NCBI GenBank assembly: GCA_024331045.1
Contig: JANDJC010000009.1
Span: 1 to 64,000, forward strand
Length of the DNA: 64,000 nucleotides
Source of the DNA: Nitrospira sp.
GTDB taxonomy: Bacteria > Nitrospirota > Nitrospiria > Nitrospirales > Nitrospiraceae
Reading direction: 5' to 3'
The stretch's first letter is position 1. Each line of letters starts with the position of its first letter. Positions 44,736-57,580 of the stretch are shown one piece after another. The notes beneath the pieces are model-generated. The model saw only the letters and a program-made list of their open reading frames with translations. It made no database searches and had not been told where the DNA came from. A program made the translations under genes and the position numbers.

Positions 44736-47714
44736 GTGAAACTCCAATTCGACGCGAACCAGCCATTCCAACTCGACGCGGTCGCGGCCGTCACCGACCT
44801 CTTCGACGGCCAACCACGGGGGGCGCCGGAATATGCCGTCATCAACCTTGGCGCGATGGGTGGCCTCTTCGCCGGGCAAGAACGCACGGAGCTGGGCGCG
44901 GGCAATCGCCTGCTCCTAGCGGAGGACAAGCTGCCTCGGAACCTGCGTGCCATCCAGACACGCAACGACATCGAAGTGGCCGATCCCGCCGCCGCGCCCG
45001 AGGCATGGGAGCTGTTCGACGGCCCGGCCAACCAGTCACGACGCTGCCCGCACTTCTCGGTCGAGATGGAGACCGGCACGGGGAAGACCTATGTCTACCT
45101 GCGTACCATCTTCGAGTTGTCGCGGCGCTACGGTTTTCAGAAGTTCATCATCGTCGTGCCGAGCGTGGCCATCCGCGAGGGCGTGCTCAAGAACATCGAG
45201 ATCACCGCCGAGCACTTCCGCGCGCTCTACAACCATCTGCCCTTTGAGCACTTCGTCTACGACGCGAAGAAGGTCAACCGGCTGCGTCAGTTCGCGACCA
45301 GCAACATCCTGCAGATTCTCGTCATCAATATCGACGCCTTCCGCAAGAACTTCACCGGCACGGAAGAAGAGCAGAAGAGCAACGTCATCTACAAGGAGAG
45401 CGACAAGCTCTCCGGCCGCCAGCCGATCGAGTTCGTGCAGGCAGCGCGGCCCATCGTCATCATCGACGAGCCGCAGAGCGTGGACTCGACCGACAAAGCG
45501 CAGGAGGCGATCAAGGCGCTCAACCCGCTCTGCACGCTGCGCTATTCGGCTACGCACCGCAATCCGTACAACTTGGTCTACCGCCTCGATCCGGTTCGCG
45601 CCTTTGAGCTGAAACTGGTCAAGCAGATCGTGGTCGCGAGCGCGGCAGTCGAGGGCGCGGCGAATGACGCCTTCGTGTGCGTCGAACAGATCGACTATAA
45701 GAACGGCATCAAGGCGAAGCTTCGCATCCATGTGCAGACACCCGAAGGACCCAAGGAGAAGGCCGTCACGGTCAAGCAGGGGGCCGATCTCTTCACAGTC
45801 TCCAATGAGCGTGTGACCTACCGTGACGGCTTTCAGGTGATCGAGATCAACGCCGAACCGGAGCATGAGCATGTGCGCTTTTCGAACGGTCGCACGTTGC
45901 GACTTGGCGAGCAGATCGGCGGCCTGCGCGAGGATGTCTGGCGGGCACAAATCAAACACACGGTCAAGAAGCATCTAGAGAAGGAACTTCAGGTGCGTGG
46001 GCGCGGTCTCAAAGTCTTGTCGTTGTTCTTCATCGACCGTGTGGCCAACTACCGTCACTATGATGAAGAAGGCAAGCCGGTGAAGGGAAAGTTCGCCGTG
46101 GCGTTCGAGGCGGCGCTGTCAGAGTTCGCCAAGGATGAACGCTACCAAGAGTTGGAATGGCTGAAGGAACCGGTTGACCGCTTGCACAACGGCTATTTTG
46201 CCCAGGACAAAAAGGGAGTGCTCAAGGATACGCGAGGCGATACCCAGGCCGACGACGAAGTGTACAACCTGATTATGAAGGACAAGGAGCGGTTGCTCTC
46301 ACTGGACGAGCCGCTCCGGTTCATCTTCAGCCACTCCGCCCTGCGAGAGGGCTGGGACAACCCGAACGTCTTCCAAATCTGCACGCTCAATGAGACCCGG
46401 AGTGTGGTGAAGAAGCGTCAGGAGATCGGCCGCGGTCTTCGTCTGCCGGTGGATCAGACCGGTCGGCGTGTCTTCGACGAGTCGGTCAACAAGCTCTACG
46501 TGATGGCCAACGAGAGCTACGAGGACTTCGCCCGCGCGCTGCAGACCGAGTATGAGGAAGACTGCGGTGTGACCTTCGGCAAGGTTCCCTTCACGGCGTT
46601 CGTGAGGCTGACTCGAGTCGTGGACGGCGTGGAGCGACCGATCGGACGGGATGCGGCGGAGGCCGTCCGCGCGGCGTTGGTCGAACAGAAGATGCTCGAT
46701 GCTGACGGTCGCATTCAGCCCGCGTTTGACCCCAAACGGAAGGACTTCGCGCTGGATTTGCCCGAGGCGCACCGTGACCTGACGCCGACCGTCATTGATC
46801 TCTTGTCTGCGTATCAGATCGAGCGGCACATCCGCCGAGAGCGGGATGAAGGGACGAACCGACTCAAGAAGGAGGTCGTACTCAGCCAGGAATTTGAGTC
46901 GCTCTGGAATCGGATCAAGCCCAAGACCACCTATCGAGTCGAATTCGAGACGGATGAACTGGTAAGGCGCGCGGTGGAGGCCATCAAGCGCATGGAGAAG
47001 ATCGAAGCGCCGAAGATCCACGTCGCCGCAGGCCACGTCCAGGTGGCAAAGGGCGGGGTGATCACGACGGCCGTGAGCGTCGCCGAGGAGCAGCCTGTCT
47101 ATGGCGTGCGCGCGCTGCCAGACATCCTCGCCTACCTGCAGAACGAGACCGAGCTGACCCGCTCCACGCTCGTCCGCATCCTCAAGGAGTCCGGTCGTCT
47201 CGCGGACGTATTCCAGAACCCACAGCGGTTCCTCGACCAGGTGGCGGCGATCCTCAAACATGAGCTGCATCGGCTCCTCGTGGACGGCATCAAGTACGAG
47301 CGACTGCCCGGCACCGGTCCGGAGGCCGAGTGGGAGATGGTCCTCTTCAAAAGCGAGGAATTCGTTAACTACTTGAACGCTCTCCAGGTGAACAAGTCGG
47401 TCTACGAATACGTCGTCTACGACTCAGAGGTGGAGCGCGAGTTCGCAAAGAAGCTCGATGAGCGCGAGGACATTAAGCTCTTCGTCAAGCTTCCCGCCTG
47501 GTTCAAAGTGGATACCCCGGTGGGGGAGTACAACCCGGACTGGGCGATTGTGAAACGCGAGGACGAAACGGTCTATCTGGTCAAGGAAACCAAAGGGACG
47601 AGGGATTTCTTAAAGCTCCGCACGATCGAAGCTGACAAAGTCCGTTGTGGTCAAAAGCACTTTGAGACCCTGGGCGTGCCATTTGCCGTTGCGGTGACGG
47701 CTGACGAGGTGTAA
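44736..47714 (+). CDS. res: Type III restriction endonuclease subunit (Res), intact ORF
   Basis: FSVEMETGTGKTYVYLRTIFELSRRYGFQKFIIVVPSVAIREGVLKNIEITAEHF; IIDEPQSVD; SHSALREGWDNPNVFQICTLNETRSVVKKRQEIGRGLRLPV; C-terminal nuclease-like YNPDWAIVKREDETVYLVKETKG; GTG start after DUF2442 TAA. Confidence 0.9.
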   Translation: MKLQFDANQPFQLDAVAAVTDLFDGQPRGAPEYAVINLGAMGGLFAGQERTELGAGNRLLLAEDKLPRNLRAIQTRNDIEVADPAAAPEAWELFDGPANQSRRCPHFSVEMETGTGKTYVYLRTIFELSRRYGFQKFIIVVPSVAIREGVLKNIEITAEHFRALYNHLPFEHFVYDAKKVNRLRQFATSNILQILVINIDAFRKNFTGTEEEQKSNVIYKESDKLSGRQPIEFVQAARPIVIIDEPQSVDSTDKAQEAIKALNPLCTLRYSATHRNPYNLVYRLDPVRAFELKLVKQIVVASAAVEGAANDAFVCVEQIDYKNGIKAKLRIHVQTPEGPKEKAVTVKQGADLFTVSNERVTYRDGFQVIEINAEPEHEHVRFSNGRTLRLGEQIGGLREDVWRAQIKHTVKKHLEKELQVRGRGLKVLSLFFIDRVANYRHYDEEGKPVKGKFAVAFEAALSEFAKDERYQELEWLKEPVDRLHNGYFAQDKKGVLKDTRGDTQADDEVYNLIMKDKERLLSLDEPLRFIFSHSALREGWDNPNVFQICTLNETRSVVKKRQEIGRGLRLPVDQTGRRVFDESVNKLYVMANESYEDFARALQTEYEEDCGVTFGKVPFTAFVRLTRVVDGVERPIGRDAAEAVRAALVEQKMLDADGRIQPAFDPKRKDFALDLPEAHRDLTPTVIDLLSAYQIERHIRRERDEGTNRLKKEVVLSQEFESLWNRIKPKTTYRVEFETDELVRRAVEAIKRMEKIEAPKIHVAAGHVQVAKGGVITTAVSVAEEQPVYGVRALPDILAYLQNETELTRSTLVRILKESGRLADVFQNPQRFLDQVAAILKHELHRLLVDGIKYERLPGTGPEAEWEMVLFKSEEFVNYLNALQVNKSVYEYVVYDSEVEREFAKKLDEREDIKLFVKLPAWFKVDTPVGEYNPDWAIVKREDETVYLVKETKGTRDFLKLRTIEADKVRCGQKHFETLGVPFAVAVTADEV

Positions 47715-47753
47715 AAGAGGTCTGGTTGGCAACCGAGCGGCGCCGGTTGCCGA

Positions 47754-48224
47754 TCAGTGTTTGTGCGAGGAGGCCGCGTTGGTTGGACGCATGTCTCCAC
47801 CCTGGGCGCCGGACGGGGCGAACGATGCGGCATGGGCTTCCTGCCCTGGCAGTTTGATGAAGACCATGATCTTGGTATCGTGATTGATCGTAAAGGTCCC
47901 CGTTCCCTTTAACAGGTTGTCTCCGGCCGGTTGCAGATCCACTTCGACTCGCGAAGTTTTCTCGTATCCACGCTGAATCGTGGCCTTGGCCTTTCCCCCT
48001 TCGGTAGAGACGGCCTTGTCATCATGGTCCGCGACATACAGCATGAGTTCTCCGTCCGTGGCGATCAGTTCGAGGTGGTAGGGTCCTGCCTCCTGGGCCT
48101 GCCCGCCGTGATAGGCCTTCACGGGCTCGATATGTTTCTTCTTTTCTTGTCTATGTGCGTCCGCCGACGTCGAACACATCGTGACGGCGAAGAGGATAAG
48201 GAGGCCGGGCAGATATCTCTTCAT
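47754..48224 (-). CDS. Secreted protein of unknown function, paralogue A
   Basis: Signal peptide; YHGGQAQEAGPYHLELIATDGELMLYVADHDDKAVSTEGGKAKATI. Confidence 0.75.
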   Translation of the reverse strand: MKRYLPGLLILFAVTMCSTSADAHRQEKKKHIEPVKAYHGGQAQEAGPYHLELIATDGELMLYVADHDDKAVSTEGGKAKATIQRGYEKTSRVEVDLQPAGDNLLKGTGTFTINHDTKIMVFIKLPGQEAHAASFAPSGAQGGDMRPTNAASSHKH

Positions 48225-48247
48225 GGCTGCTTCTCCATCGCGGAGCC

Positions 48248-48733
48248 CTAGTGTTTGGGCGGGTGGTGATGGTGATGATGCTCGTCGCTTCCTGAGGCGG
48301 AGCCTCCCTTCGATTGTCCTGTAAAGGCAGTCTTGGGTTTCAGCGGCATGAAGCGGGCCGCGTAGCCGTCTTGATTGGGGAGTTTGAGGAAAACGATCAC
48401 AACCGTGTCAGGTGTCAGGGTGAAGGAGCCGGATCCCTTGAGGACATTACTGCCGATCGGGTGCAAATGCACCTGTGTTCTGGATGACCCCGTCTCGATG
48501 GTGGCCTTGGCCAATCCCCCTTCGACGCTGATCCGATTGTCCGCATGGTCCGTCACGTAAACGGTCAAGTCACCTTCTTTGGCAACCAGTTCGAGATGAT
48601 AGGGACCAGTCATCCGCAACTGCCCTCCGTGCGGAGCATCGACGAATTCAAAATATTCGTCCGTGTGCGCCCATCCCGGCGTTGTGACAACCAACACCAT
48701 CAGTGCCACCAGGCCGGTGATCGTTTGTTTCAT
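48248..48733 (-). CDS. Secreted His-rich protein of unknown function, paralogue B
   Basis: Signal peptide; PHGGQLRMTGPYHLELVAKEGDLTVYVTDHADNRISVEGGLAKATI; C-terminal DEHHHHHHPPKH. Confidence 0.77.
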   Translation of the reverse strand: MKQTITGLVALMVLVVTTPGWAHTDEYFEFVDAPHGGQLRMTGPYHLELVAKEGDLTVYVTDHADNRISVEGGLAKATIETGSSRTQVHLHPIGSNVLKGSGSFTLTPDTVVIVFLKLPNQDGYAARFMPLKPKTAFTGQSKGGSASGSDEHHHHHHPPKH

Positions 48734-48888
48734 CTAAGGATCTCCTCCATTCTCATCAGCTCCTCCAAATCATCATCATAAGCGCATGACCTACAGCCAC
48801 GGTTCTTCCTCGCCTCGGATTGCTTGCGATTTCGTTATCTTATCCGAAGTGAGGGGATTATCAAAGACCTCGTGACGGAATGGAGAGG

Positions 48889-49218
48889 TTACTTGAGGAA
48901 GAGGGTTTTGATGAGCTGAGCTAGCTCGGTTCGTTCGACGATGCCTTCTCGAGTCAAGAGCAACTTCCCGTGGGCAAAAAAATGAGTGGTGGGATAAGTT
49001 TCAAACGAATGAGTGCGTTTGATCTCACGACAACGCCCAGGAATGTGCATCTTAGCCTTGCCGACCTTGATGGAGGGAAATGTGGCGGCAATGTCTTCTA
49101 GGATAGGGTCATAGGCTTGGCAGGGCTCACAGGTGGCCAACCCATAGGCCACGACAGCCCCCGCACTGTCGGTAAATTCCTTGTAATTGTCGTCGCTGAC
49201 GTCGAGGACGGCGCTCAT
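48889..49218 (-). CDS. Thioredoxin-like protein (CEPC active site)
   Basis: MSAVLDVSDDNYKEFTDSAGAVVAYGLATCEPCQAYDPILEDIAATFPSIKVGKAKM...TYPTTHFFAHGKLL. Confidence 0.83.
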   Translation of the reverse strand: MSAVLDVSDDNYKEFTDSAGAVVAYGLATCEPCQAYDPILEDIAATFPSIKVGKAKMHIPGRCREIKRTHSFETYPTTHFFAHGKLLLTREGIVERTELAQLIKTLFLK

Positions 49219-49334
49219 GGAACGCAACGGGAGAATAGCATGGTTTCTTGCCCGTATAAAGGAGCTGCGGCTTTGATTCGCGAGCAGGGACGTTCAGAGT
49301 CACCCCTGAGCGCCCCTGCGCAAAACCCTCTGGG

Positions 49335-49805
49335 TTAATTCAACTTGGCAAGGGCGTCAAGGATTTCCTTGTCATCCCGTGCGGTCTTGATTTCCTGTAC
49401 CTTCACATAGGCCACTTTGCCGTTTTTATCGACGATCACGGTCGCGCGCTTGGAACAATTCAGCGGCTCGAAGTACAGGCCGTAGGACTTGCAGACTGTC
49501 CGATGCATGTCAGCCAACAGCCGGTGCCGAAGCCCCAGTGAGTCAGCCCAGGCCTTGTGGGAGAAGAAACTGTCGCAGCTGATTCCAAACACCTCGGCGT
49601 TGGCCGATTCAAACTTGGGAAAATCGTCGGACAGACATTTGTTTTCTCCGTGGCAGACCGGGCTCCAATCCAGCGGATAGAAGCATAGGACCACGTTTTT
49701 CTTGCCCCGATAGTCACTCAGTTTGACGTCCTTTTGGTCTTGGTCTTTCAGCGTAAAATCCGGCGCCGTGTCGCCGACCTTAATTTCTGGTGCCACATCG
49801 CTCAT
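49335..49805 (-). CDS. Peroxiredoxin (AhpC/TSA family)
   Basis: [79 protein letters not shown]. Confidence 0.9.
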   Translation of the reverse strand: MSDVAPEIKVGDTAPDFTLKDQDQKDVKLSDYRGKKNVVLCFYPLDWSPVCHGENKCLSDDFPKFESANAEVFGISCDSFFSHKAWADSLGLRHRLLADMHRTVCKSYGLYFEPLNCSKRATVIVDKNGKVAYVKVQEIKTARDDKEILDALAKLN

Positions 49806-49982
49806 CTCCGGCCCTCCTTTTGTGAGCATTATTGTTGTGAGCATCGATGCCTACTGGAAAAGGCGCTCCCCGGCTGACCTTGTACCTTGCGCTTGAAAGG
49901 GTTGTCAACGGGCCGGAAGGCCTAGAACCAAAAGCAATGAAGACGGATCGCCGAATCTTCTGATGTGGCCATACTTTACGTG

Positions 49983-50735
49983 TTAGGCGAATTGCAACTC
50001 TCGAAAGCCGAGCATGCGCCCAACCGGAGCCACGGTCCGGTAATTGACGATCCGAACGGTCCGACCCAGAGTGGGGAGCACCAGATGGGTGCCAATTTTG
50101 GGGGAGTGTCCAAGGCGCAAAAGCTCCCGCGCCGATTCCATGATCAACTCTTTGGCTGTTTGTTCGGGGAGCCCCTTGTGATGCCACGTTTCGAGTTCGT
50201 CCAAGCCGAATTTGCTCAGTCCCAGTGAATAGGACCATACGTGATCCGGTCTCGACGTGTCGTCATGCGTCAGCGTCAGGTGGTCGTCCAGAATGAATTC
50301 GGTGAGGAGGCGGTCCGTCCAGTCTGACGGATTGTGATAGGTCTGAGTGGTGACGTCGTAGGCAGTGCCCTGGGTGAGCAGGGTGAGCCCTCGCGCCAAG
50401 CGCGCGGCAAAGAGCACCATGTCTAGTGCCTCTCGCGGGGTTGTAGCTGAAGGGGCAATGGCCCCCAGAAGTTCGTGTTCCCAGGCCAATTGCTTCATGA
50501 TGTCATTCGCGTGACTAGCCGGCAGCGGCATGACAATGTAGGCTGACCAGGGGCCATGGGTAGCCTGCCAGGATTCCGGCGCGTCGGCTTCGGAACGGAT
50601 GGTCAATGGACCTCCATATGTCTGGTTATACCAGGTGGTGATCTCCTCTGGAGAGGGGGCAGTTCCGCAGTAGCCGATGAAGTAGAGGGGGGGACGTTTG
50701 GCGGACGGTTTGGGTGTCTTCTTGCGGATTCTCAT
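49983..50735 (-). CDS. Hypothetical protein (possible DUF4261-like)
   Basis: 250-aa ORF with coherent composition; THGPWSAYIVMPLPASHANDIMKQLAWEHELLGAIAP; no firm family. Confidence 0.6.
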   Translation of the reverse strand: MRIRKKTPKPSAKRPPLYFIGYCGTAPSPEEITTWYNQTYGGPLTIRSEADAPESWQATHGPWSAYIVMPLPASHANDIMKQLAWEHELLGAIAPSATTPREALDMVLFAARLARGLTLLTQGTAYDVTTQTYHNPSDWTDRLLTEFILDDHLTLTHDDTSRPDHVWSYSLGLSKFGLDELETWHHKGLPEQTAKELIMESARELLRLGHSPKIGTHLVLPTLGRTVRIVNYRTVAPVGRMLGFRELQFA

Positions 50736-50804
50736 CGGTGGTTCCCGTTTTGGTTGCTGTTCCTGACCGCGGGACGGCTTACGCGACGAATGATAAATGA
50801 CATC

Positions 50805-52661
50805 TCACTTGCCCGTCTTTTTGGCCTTGCGTCGGTCTTCAGGATTGAGCAGGCGTTTGCGCAAGCGCAAACTTTTGGGCGTGACCTCGACCAACTCGTC
50901 GGGGCCGATGTACTCCAGGGCAAATTCCAACGTCACTTCTCGGGGCGGCGTGAGGATCAAGGCCTCGTCAGAGCCGGCTGCCCGCATGTTCGTCAAATGT
51001 TTCTCCTTACAGACGTTGATGTCCAAATCCTCGTCCCGGCTGTTCTGGCCGACGATCATTCCCCGATACACCTCGACGCCTGGGCCGATGAAGAGCTCTC
51101 CGCGCTCCTGCGCCATGAACAGGGCGTAGGCCGTGCTGACTCCATCTTCGAATGCACACAGGGAGCCGTGTGGAGCGAGGACCAGATCCTGCGCGTGCGC
51201 CGGTTTATACTCCTTGAAGACGTGATGGAGCACGACCGTCCCCCGCGTTTTGGCCATGAGCACATTTTTGAGCCCCATGAGACCGCGCGTGGGAATGTCA
51301 TATTCCAAATGCAGCTCGCTCGTTCCGGTGTCGGAATGAAGAAGTTTCATGTTTCGCATCTCGCCGCGCCGCTTGCCAATCTCTTCGATGACGACCCCTT
51401 GGTACTGGTCCGGCACCTGGACGGTCAACTCCTCGTAAGGCTCCAAGAGCTGATCTCCTTCCCGACGGAGAATGACTTCCGGCTGAGAGACTTGCAGCTC
51501 GTAGCCTTCCCGTCTCATCTGTTCGATCAAGACGGCCAGATGCAGCTCGCCCCGGCCCGCGACGAGGAAACGATCGGCGCTGTCCGTCTCGTTGACTTGT
51601 AACGAGACATTCGTTTCCAATTCCTTGAACAGCCGTTCTCTTAAGTGACGGGACGTCAAGAATTTGCCTTCCCGTCCCGCGAAGGGGCTGTTGTTCACGG
51701 AAAAGGTCATTTGCACGGTCGGCTCGTCGATCGTGACGCGGGGAAGGGCGATCGGTTGCTCCGCGTCGGCGATGGTATCGCCGATCCCGACATGATCGAG
51801 CCCCGCGACGGCGACGATTTCACCCGCCTCGGCCCGTTCCGTGTCCACCCGCTCCAGACCCGCATAGACCGCGAGATCGGAGACCTTGCCAGGGAGCTTT
51901 GCCCCATGCTTGCCCAAGACCACTACATTCTGACGTCTGGTGATCGATCCCGCTTGAATTTTGCCGATCCCCAATTTGCCTTTGTACGGATCATGGGCAA
52001 GCGCCAGCACCAGGATCTGGAGGGGAGCGTTGCTGGTGATAGCTGGGGCGGGAATGTATTCCAACACTGTGTCGAGGAGCGGTGCGATGTCGAGGCCAGG
52101 CTTGTTGATGTCGAGCGTGGCGGTTCCCTTGAGGGCGGACGTATAGACGATCGGAAAATCCAGTTGTTCGTCCGTGGCGCCTAGCTGTACGAAGAGATCG
52201 AATGTGCGGTTGACGACGTCGTCGATCATGGCGTCAGGACGGTCGATCTTGTTGATGACGACGATGGCTCTGTGGCCGAGCGCCAAGGCTTTGCGCAGCA
52301 CGAACGTCGTCTGCGGCATGGGGCCCTCCTTGGCGTCGATCAACAGCAGGACGCCGTCCACCATACGAAGCGTGCGCTCAACTTCACCACCGAAGTCGGC
52401 GTGGCCCGGCGTATCAACGATGTTGATCTTTACACCCTGGTAGAAAACGCTGGCATTTTTGGCGCGAATCGTGATGCCGCGCTCGCGCTCTTGATCCAAC
52501 GAGTCCAGGATGCGCTCGCCCATCTCGTCGATTTTGCGATGGACCCTCGTGTGCCGGAGAATGGCGTCAACAAGAGTGGTTTTGCCATGATCCACGTGGG
52601 CGATGATGGCGATATTCCGGATGTCGTTCCGGCGATCAGGGACAACGTGTAGTTGGGTCAT
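50805..52661 (-). CDS. typA: Ribosome-associated GTPase TypA/BipA
   Basis: [38 protein letters not shown]-equivalent [39 protein letters not shown]. Confidence 0.95.
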   Translation of the reverse strand: MTQLHVVPDRRNDIRNIAIIAHVDHGKTTLVDAILRHTRVHRKIDEMGERILDSLDQERERGITIRAKNASVFYQGVKINIVDTPGHADFGGEVERTLRMVDGVLLLIDAKEGPMPQTTFVLRKALALGHRAIVVINKIDRPDAMIDDVVNRTFDLFVQLGATDEQLDFPIVYTSALKGTATLDINKPGLDIAPLLDTVLEYIPAPAITSNAPLQILVLALAHDPYKGKLGIGKIQAGSITRRQNVVVLGKHGAKLPGKVSDLAVYAGLERVDTERAEAGEIVAVAGLDHVGIGDTIADAEQPIALPRVTIDEPTVQMTFSVNNSPFAGREGKFLTSRHLRERLFKELETNVSLQVNETDSADRFLVAGRGELHLAVLIEQMRREGYELQVSQPEVILRREGDQLLEPYEELTVQVPDQYQGVVIEEIGKRRGEMRNMKLLHSDTGTSELHLEYDIPTRGLMGLKNVLMAKTRGTVVLHHVFKEYKPAHAQDLVLAPHGSLCAFEDGVSTAYALFMAQERGELFIGPGVEVYRGMIVGQNSRDEDLDINVCKEKHLTNMRAAGSDEALILTPPREVTLEFALEYIGPDELVEVTPKSLRLRKRLLNPEDRRKAKKTGK

Positions 52662-52920
52662 GGAAGTGGTGCCTCGGCGGTACGACCAAAAAAAAGACGC
52701 CCACACTATTCGGCGTCTAGGGCAGTATACCCGACGCTCTCGTGCTGAACAAGCGGGCTGCCGGAATGGTCACTCGTCGGAGACGTGTTTCCAAGAGCGA
52801 TGAAGAACGATGCCGTCCGTCGTTGCGGCTTCGGGGTGCAAGCTTGAGTTTTGGAGGGGCGCGTTGTAAGGTGAGTGGGCCACCCTCGGACAGCCGATTC
52901 CTCGGGAGTCTCGATTCCAC

Positions 52921-55365
52921 ATGCCAGGTCATGATCAATTCATAGGGATACCAGGAGGCGCCCGTCCGCGAGGGGGCGGAGCAGGCCGAAGGCCTCATGG
53001 TCGTGGCCGGCGCTGGTGGCAGTTCGTGCTGCTCGGGGTCATGGGCTGCACGATCGCAGGGGGCACGACCGTGGCAGGGGTGATCTGGTACTTCTCCCGT
53101 GATCTCCCGTCGCTTGATCTTCTTCAGAACTACCAGCCCAGTTTGGTGACGACGGTCTACTCGGATGATCGCCAGCCGATTGGTCAGTTTTTTATCGAGC
53201 GCCGCATTTTGACGCCGCTTGCCAAAATTCCCACACATTTGGTTCAGGCGGTCATCGCCACCGAAGACGCCCGCTTCTTCGATCACCCAGGGCTGGACTA
53301 TATCGGCATGATGCGCGCGGCGTGGACGAATCTGCGGCATGGCGGCAAGAAGATTGAAGGAGCCAGTACCATCACGCAACAACTCGCCCGGTCGCTGTTT
53401 CTCTCGTCGGAACGGTCCTATGAGCGCAAGATCCGCGAACTTATTCTGGCGTACAAAATGGAGGCGGTGACGAGCAAGGAGCAGATTCTTGAAACCTATC
53501 TGAACCAAATTTACTTCGGTCAGGGAGCCTACGGCGTGGCGTCCGCGGCTCAATCGTACTTCGGGAAAGATCTTTCCAAATTGACGCTGGCGGAAGCGGC
53601 GTTCCTCGCCGGGCTGCCCAAGTCGCCCAGCCGGTTCTCGCCGTTTACCGCTTACGAGCGGGCTAAAAAACGGCAAGAGCATGTTCTGACACGTATGGTT
53701 GAAGCTGGATTCATTACCGAGGCCGAACGGGAGGCCGCGGCCGCCGAACCGCTCGTTTTTCACCGGCCAAGCAATGAGCACCTGGCTCCCTATTTCGTTG
53801 AATACGTCCGTCAACTCCTGGTGGCGAAATATGGCGAGACCATGGTCTACAAAGGAGGGTTGCAGGTCCATACCACCTTGAACGTCGCAATGCAAAAGGC
53901 GGCGGAAGCGGCGTTCGCATCCGGCGTGCGCGAGCTGGACAAGCGACAGGGGTGGCGAGGTCCCAAACGGACGGTCGATCCGACGACGCTCCAGCCGACC
54001 CAGGTAGCCTCATACGATAAACCCCTTCGTCCGGGGGATATCGTGGAAGGGATCGTGGTAAAAGTGGCCAAGGACCACGTTGTGGTGCAAGTCGGGACGG
54101 AAACGGGCAAACTGGCGTTTGACGACATGGCGTGGGCCAGGCGTGTGCTCAAGGGGTCGGACCCCGCTGTGGATTATGTGATCCTCTCCACCGTCAAGCA
54201 GCTCCTCAAGCCCGGTGATGTCATTGATGTCGGGGTGAAGCGGGTTGGGAGGGATGGCCTTCAGCTCACTCTTGAACAGACGCCGCTGGTCGAAGGGGGG
54301 TTAATCGCGATTGATCCAAAGACCGGGGCGATTCGGGCGATGGTGGGAGGAGTTGATTTTGCGAGAAGTGAGTACAACCGGGCAGTGCAAGCGCATCGGC
54401 AGCCGGGCTCCGCGTTCAAACCGATCATTTATGCGACCGCGATGAATCAGGGATTGAGTCCTGCCACGCAAATTCTTGACGCGCCAGTTGTCTATGAACA
54501 AATGGAAGACGGCAAGATATGGAAACCGGAAAACTATGAACGAAAGTTTCACGGGATGGTCACCTTGCGCGAGGCGCTGGCTCATTCGCACAACCTCGCG
54601 ACCGTCAGGCTCTTAGAAAAGGTAGGCATCAAGAACGTCATTGAATTCGCCCGTTCGGTCGGTCTGACAAGTCCGTTGCCCGCCGATCTCTCGCTAGGAC
54701 TGGGATCCTCATCGGTGGGGTTATTGGAACTCACATCGGTCTACGGAGTCTTTCTCAATCAAGGTGTGCGGGCCGAGCCATTCGCGATCAAATCGGTGGT
54801 GGATCAATTCGGCCAGGTTCTCGAATCGGTCGATCCGGCGCCGCGCCAGGTGATACCGAAAGAGACGGCGTATCTCATCACCAACATGATGGAGGATGTG
54901 GTGCAACGGGGGACGGGACAGGCGGCGCGGGTGCTCACCCGTCCTGTTGCTGGGAAGACCGGAACCACGAACGACTATATCAACGCCTGGTTCATCGGGG
55001 GCGCTCCCAATTTGGTCGCCGGCGTCTATGTGGGCTTTGACGACCGCCGCTCGCTTGGCCATGGCGAAACCGGTGCTCGCGCTGCCCTTCCAATTTGGAT
55101 CGGCTTCATGAAAGAGGCACTCAATCGCCTACCCGTCGTCCCGTTTGAAATTCCAGAGGGCGTGACCTTCGTCAAGATCGATGAAGCGACCGGGTTACTG
55201 GACGAAGAACAGGATGATGAAAAGGAGGGAGGCGGTGTGGTGGAACTCTTCGTGAAAGGCAGTGAGCCGACGCAGGTGGCGCCCCGGCGTCTTGATCCAA
55301 CCGATTTTTATAAGCTGGATCAGATTCCCGAAGGGCAGCCAACCGTTGAGGGAAGCGAGTTGTGA
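52921..55365 (+). CDS. Class A penicillin-binding protein 1A
   Basis: VIATEDARFFDHPGLDYIGMMRAAWTNLRHGGKKIEGASTITQQLARSLFLSSERSYERKIRELILAYKME; RQPGSAFKPIIYATAMNQGL; KTGTTNDYINAWFIG. Confidence 0.95.
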   Translation: MPGHDQFIGIPGGARPRGGGAGRRPHGRGRRWWQFVLLGVMGCTIAGGTTVAGVIWYFSRDLPSLDLLQNYQPSLVTTVYSDDRQPIGQFFIERRILTPLAKIPTHLVQAVIATEDARFFDHPGLDYIGMMRAAWTNLRHGGKKIEGASTITQQLARSLFLSSERSYERKIRELILAYKMEAVTSKEQILETYLNQIYFGQGAYGVASAAQSYFGKDLSKLTLAEAAFLAGLPKSPSRFSPFTAYERAKKRQEHVLTRMVEAGFITEAEREAAAAEPLVFHRPSNEHLAPYFVEYVRQLLVAKYGETMVYKGGLQVHTTLNVAMQKAAEAAFASGVRELDKRQGWRGPKRTVDPTTLQPTQVASYDKPLRPGDIVEGIVVKVAKDHVVVQVGTETGKLAFDDMAWARRVLKGSDPAVDYVILSTVKQLLKPGDVIDVGVKRVGRDGLQLTLEQTPLVEGGLIAIDPKTGAIRAMVGGVDFARSEYNRAVQAHRQPGSAFKPIIYATAMNQGLSPATQILDAPVVYEQMEDGKIWKPENYERKFHGMVTLREALAHSHNLATVRLLEKVGIKNVIEFARSVGLTSPLPADLSLGLGSSSVGLLELTSVYGVFLNQGVRAEPFAIKSVVDQFGQVLESVDPAPRQVIPKETAYLITNMMEDVVQRGTGQAARVLTRPVAGKTGTTNDYINAWFIGGAPNLVAGVYVGFDDRRSLGHGETGARAALPIWIGFMKEALNRLPVVPFEIPEGVTFVKIDEATGLLDEEQDDEKEGGGVVELFVKGSEPTQVAPRRLDPTDFYKLDQIPEGQPTVEGSEL

Positions 55366-55368
55366 AGG

Positions 55369-55584
55369 TTAGGACCGGGAGTCTTTGTATTCCTCGTACC
55401 AGGCCATCTGGATAGCTTCGAGGATCTGTTCGTTGGATTTCTTGGGATCGTCCGAGAATTCAGGCAACGCGACCACCCACGCATGCAAGTCGGTAAACCG
55501 AACGGTCAGGGGGTCGGTGTCGGGGTGTTCTTCAAGGAGCCGCAAGGCAATATCTTCAGCGTTCTGCCAAGAAAGATTCATCAT
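55369..55584 (-). CDS. iscX: IscX (Fe-S cluster assembly protein)
   Basis: MMNLSWQNAEDIALRLLEEHPDTDPLTVRFTDLHAWVVALPEFSDDPKKSNEQILEAIQMAWYEEYKD. Confidence 0.92.
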   Translation of the reverse strand: MMNLSWQNAEDIALRLLEEHPDTDPLTVRFTDLHAWVVALPEFSDDPKKSNEQILEAIQMAWYEEYKDSRS

Positions 55585-55755
55585 TTCCTCCTGTGAATCA
55601 TTCCCCTCTATTTCTAATACGAATATCCTCGCGCACGGATGTGCGCGGCCCGGCATTGCCAGCCAACACCTGTAACCTGATAACCAATCAGCACGTGCAT
55701 CGGCCACCGATGAGGCCGCTATGTTTGCCTGTGGCATCCCTTGCGTAAGCGACGT

Positions 55756-57576
<1,821 letters not shown>

Positions 57577-57580
57577 GCTG

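Noticed and set aside
45036-47270. Minus-strand ORFs of 312 and 323 aa
   Set aside because: Antisense of res.
52717-53895. 392-aa minus-strand ORF
   Set aside because: Antisense of PBP1A.
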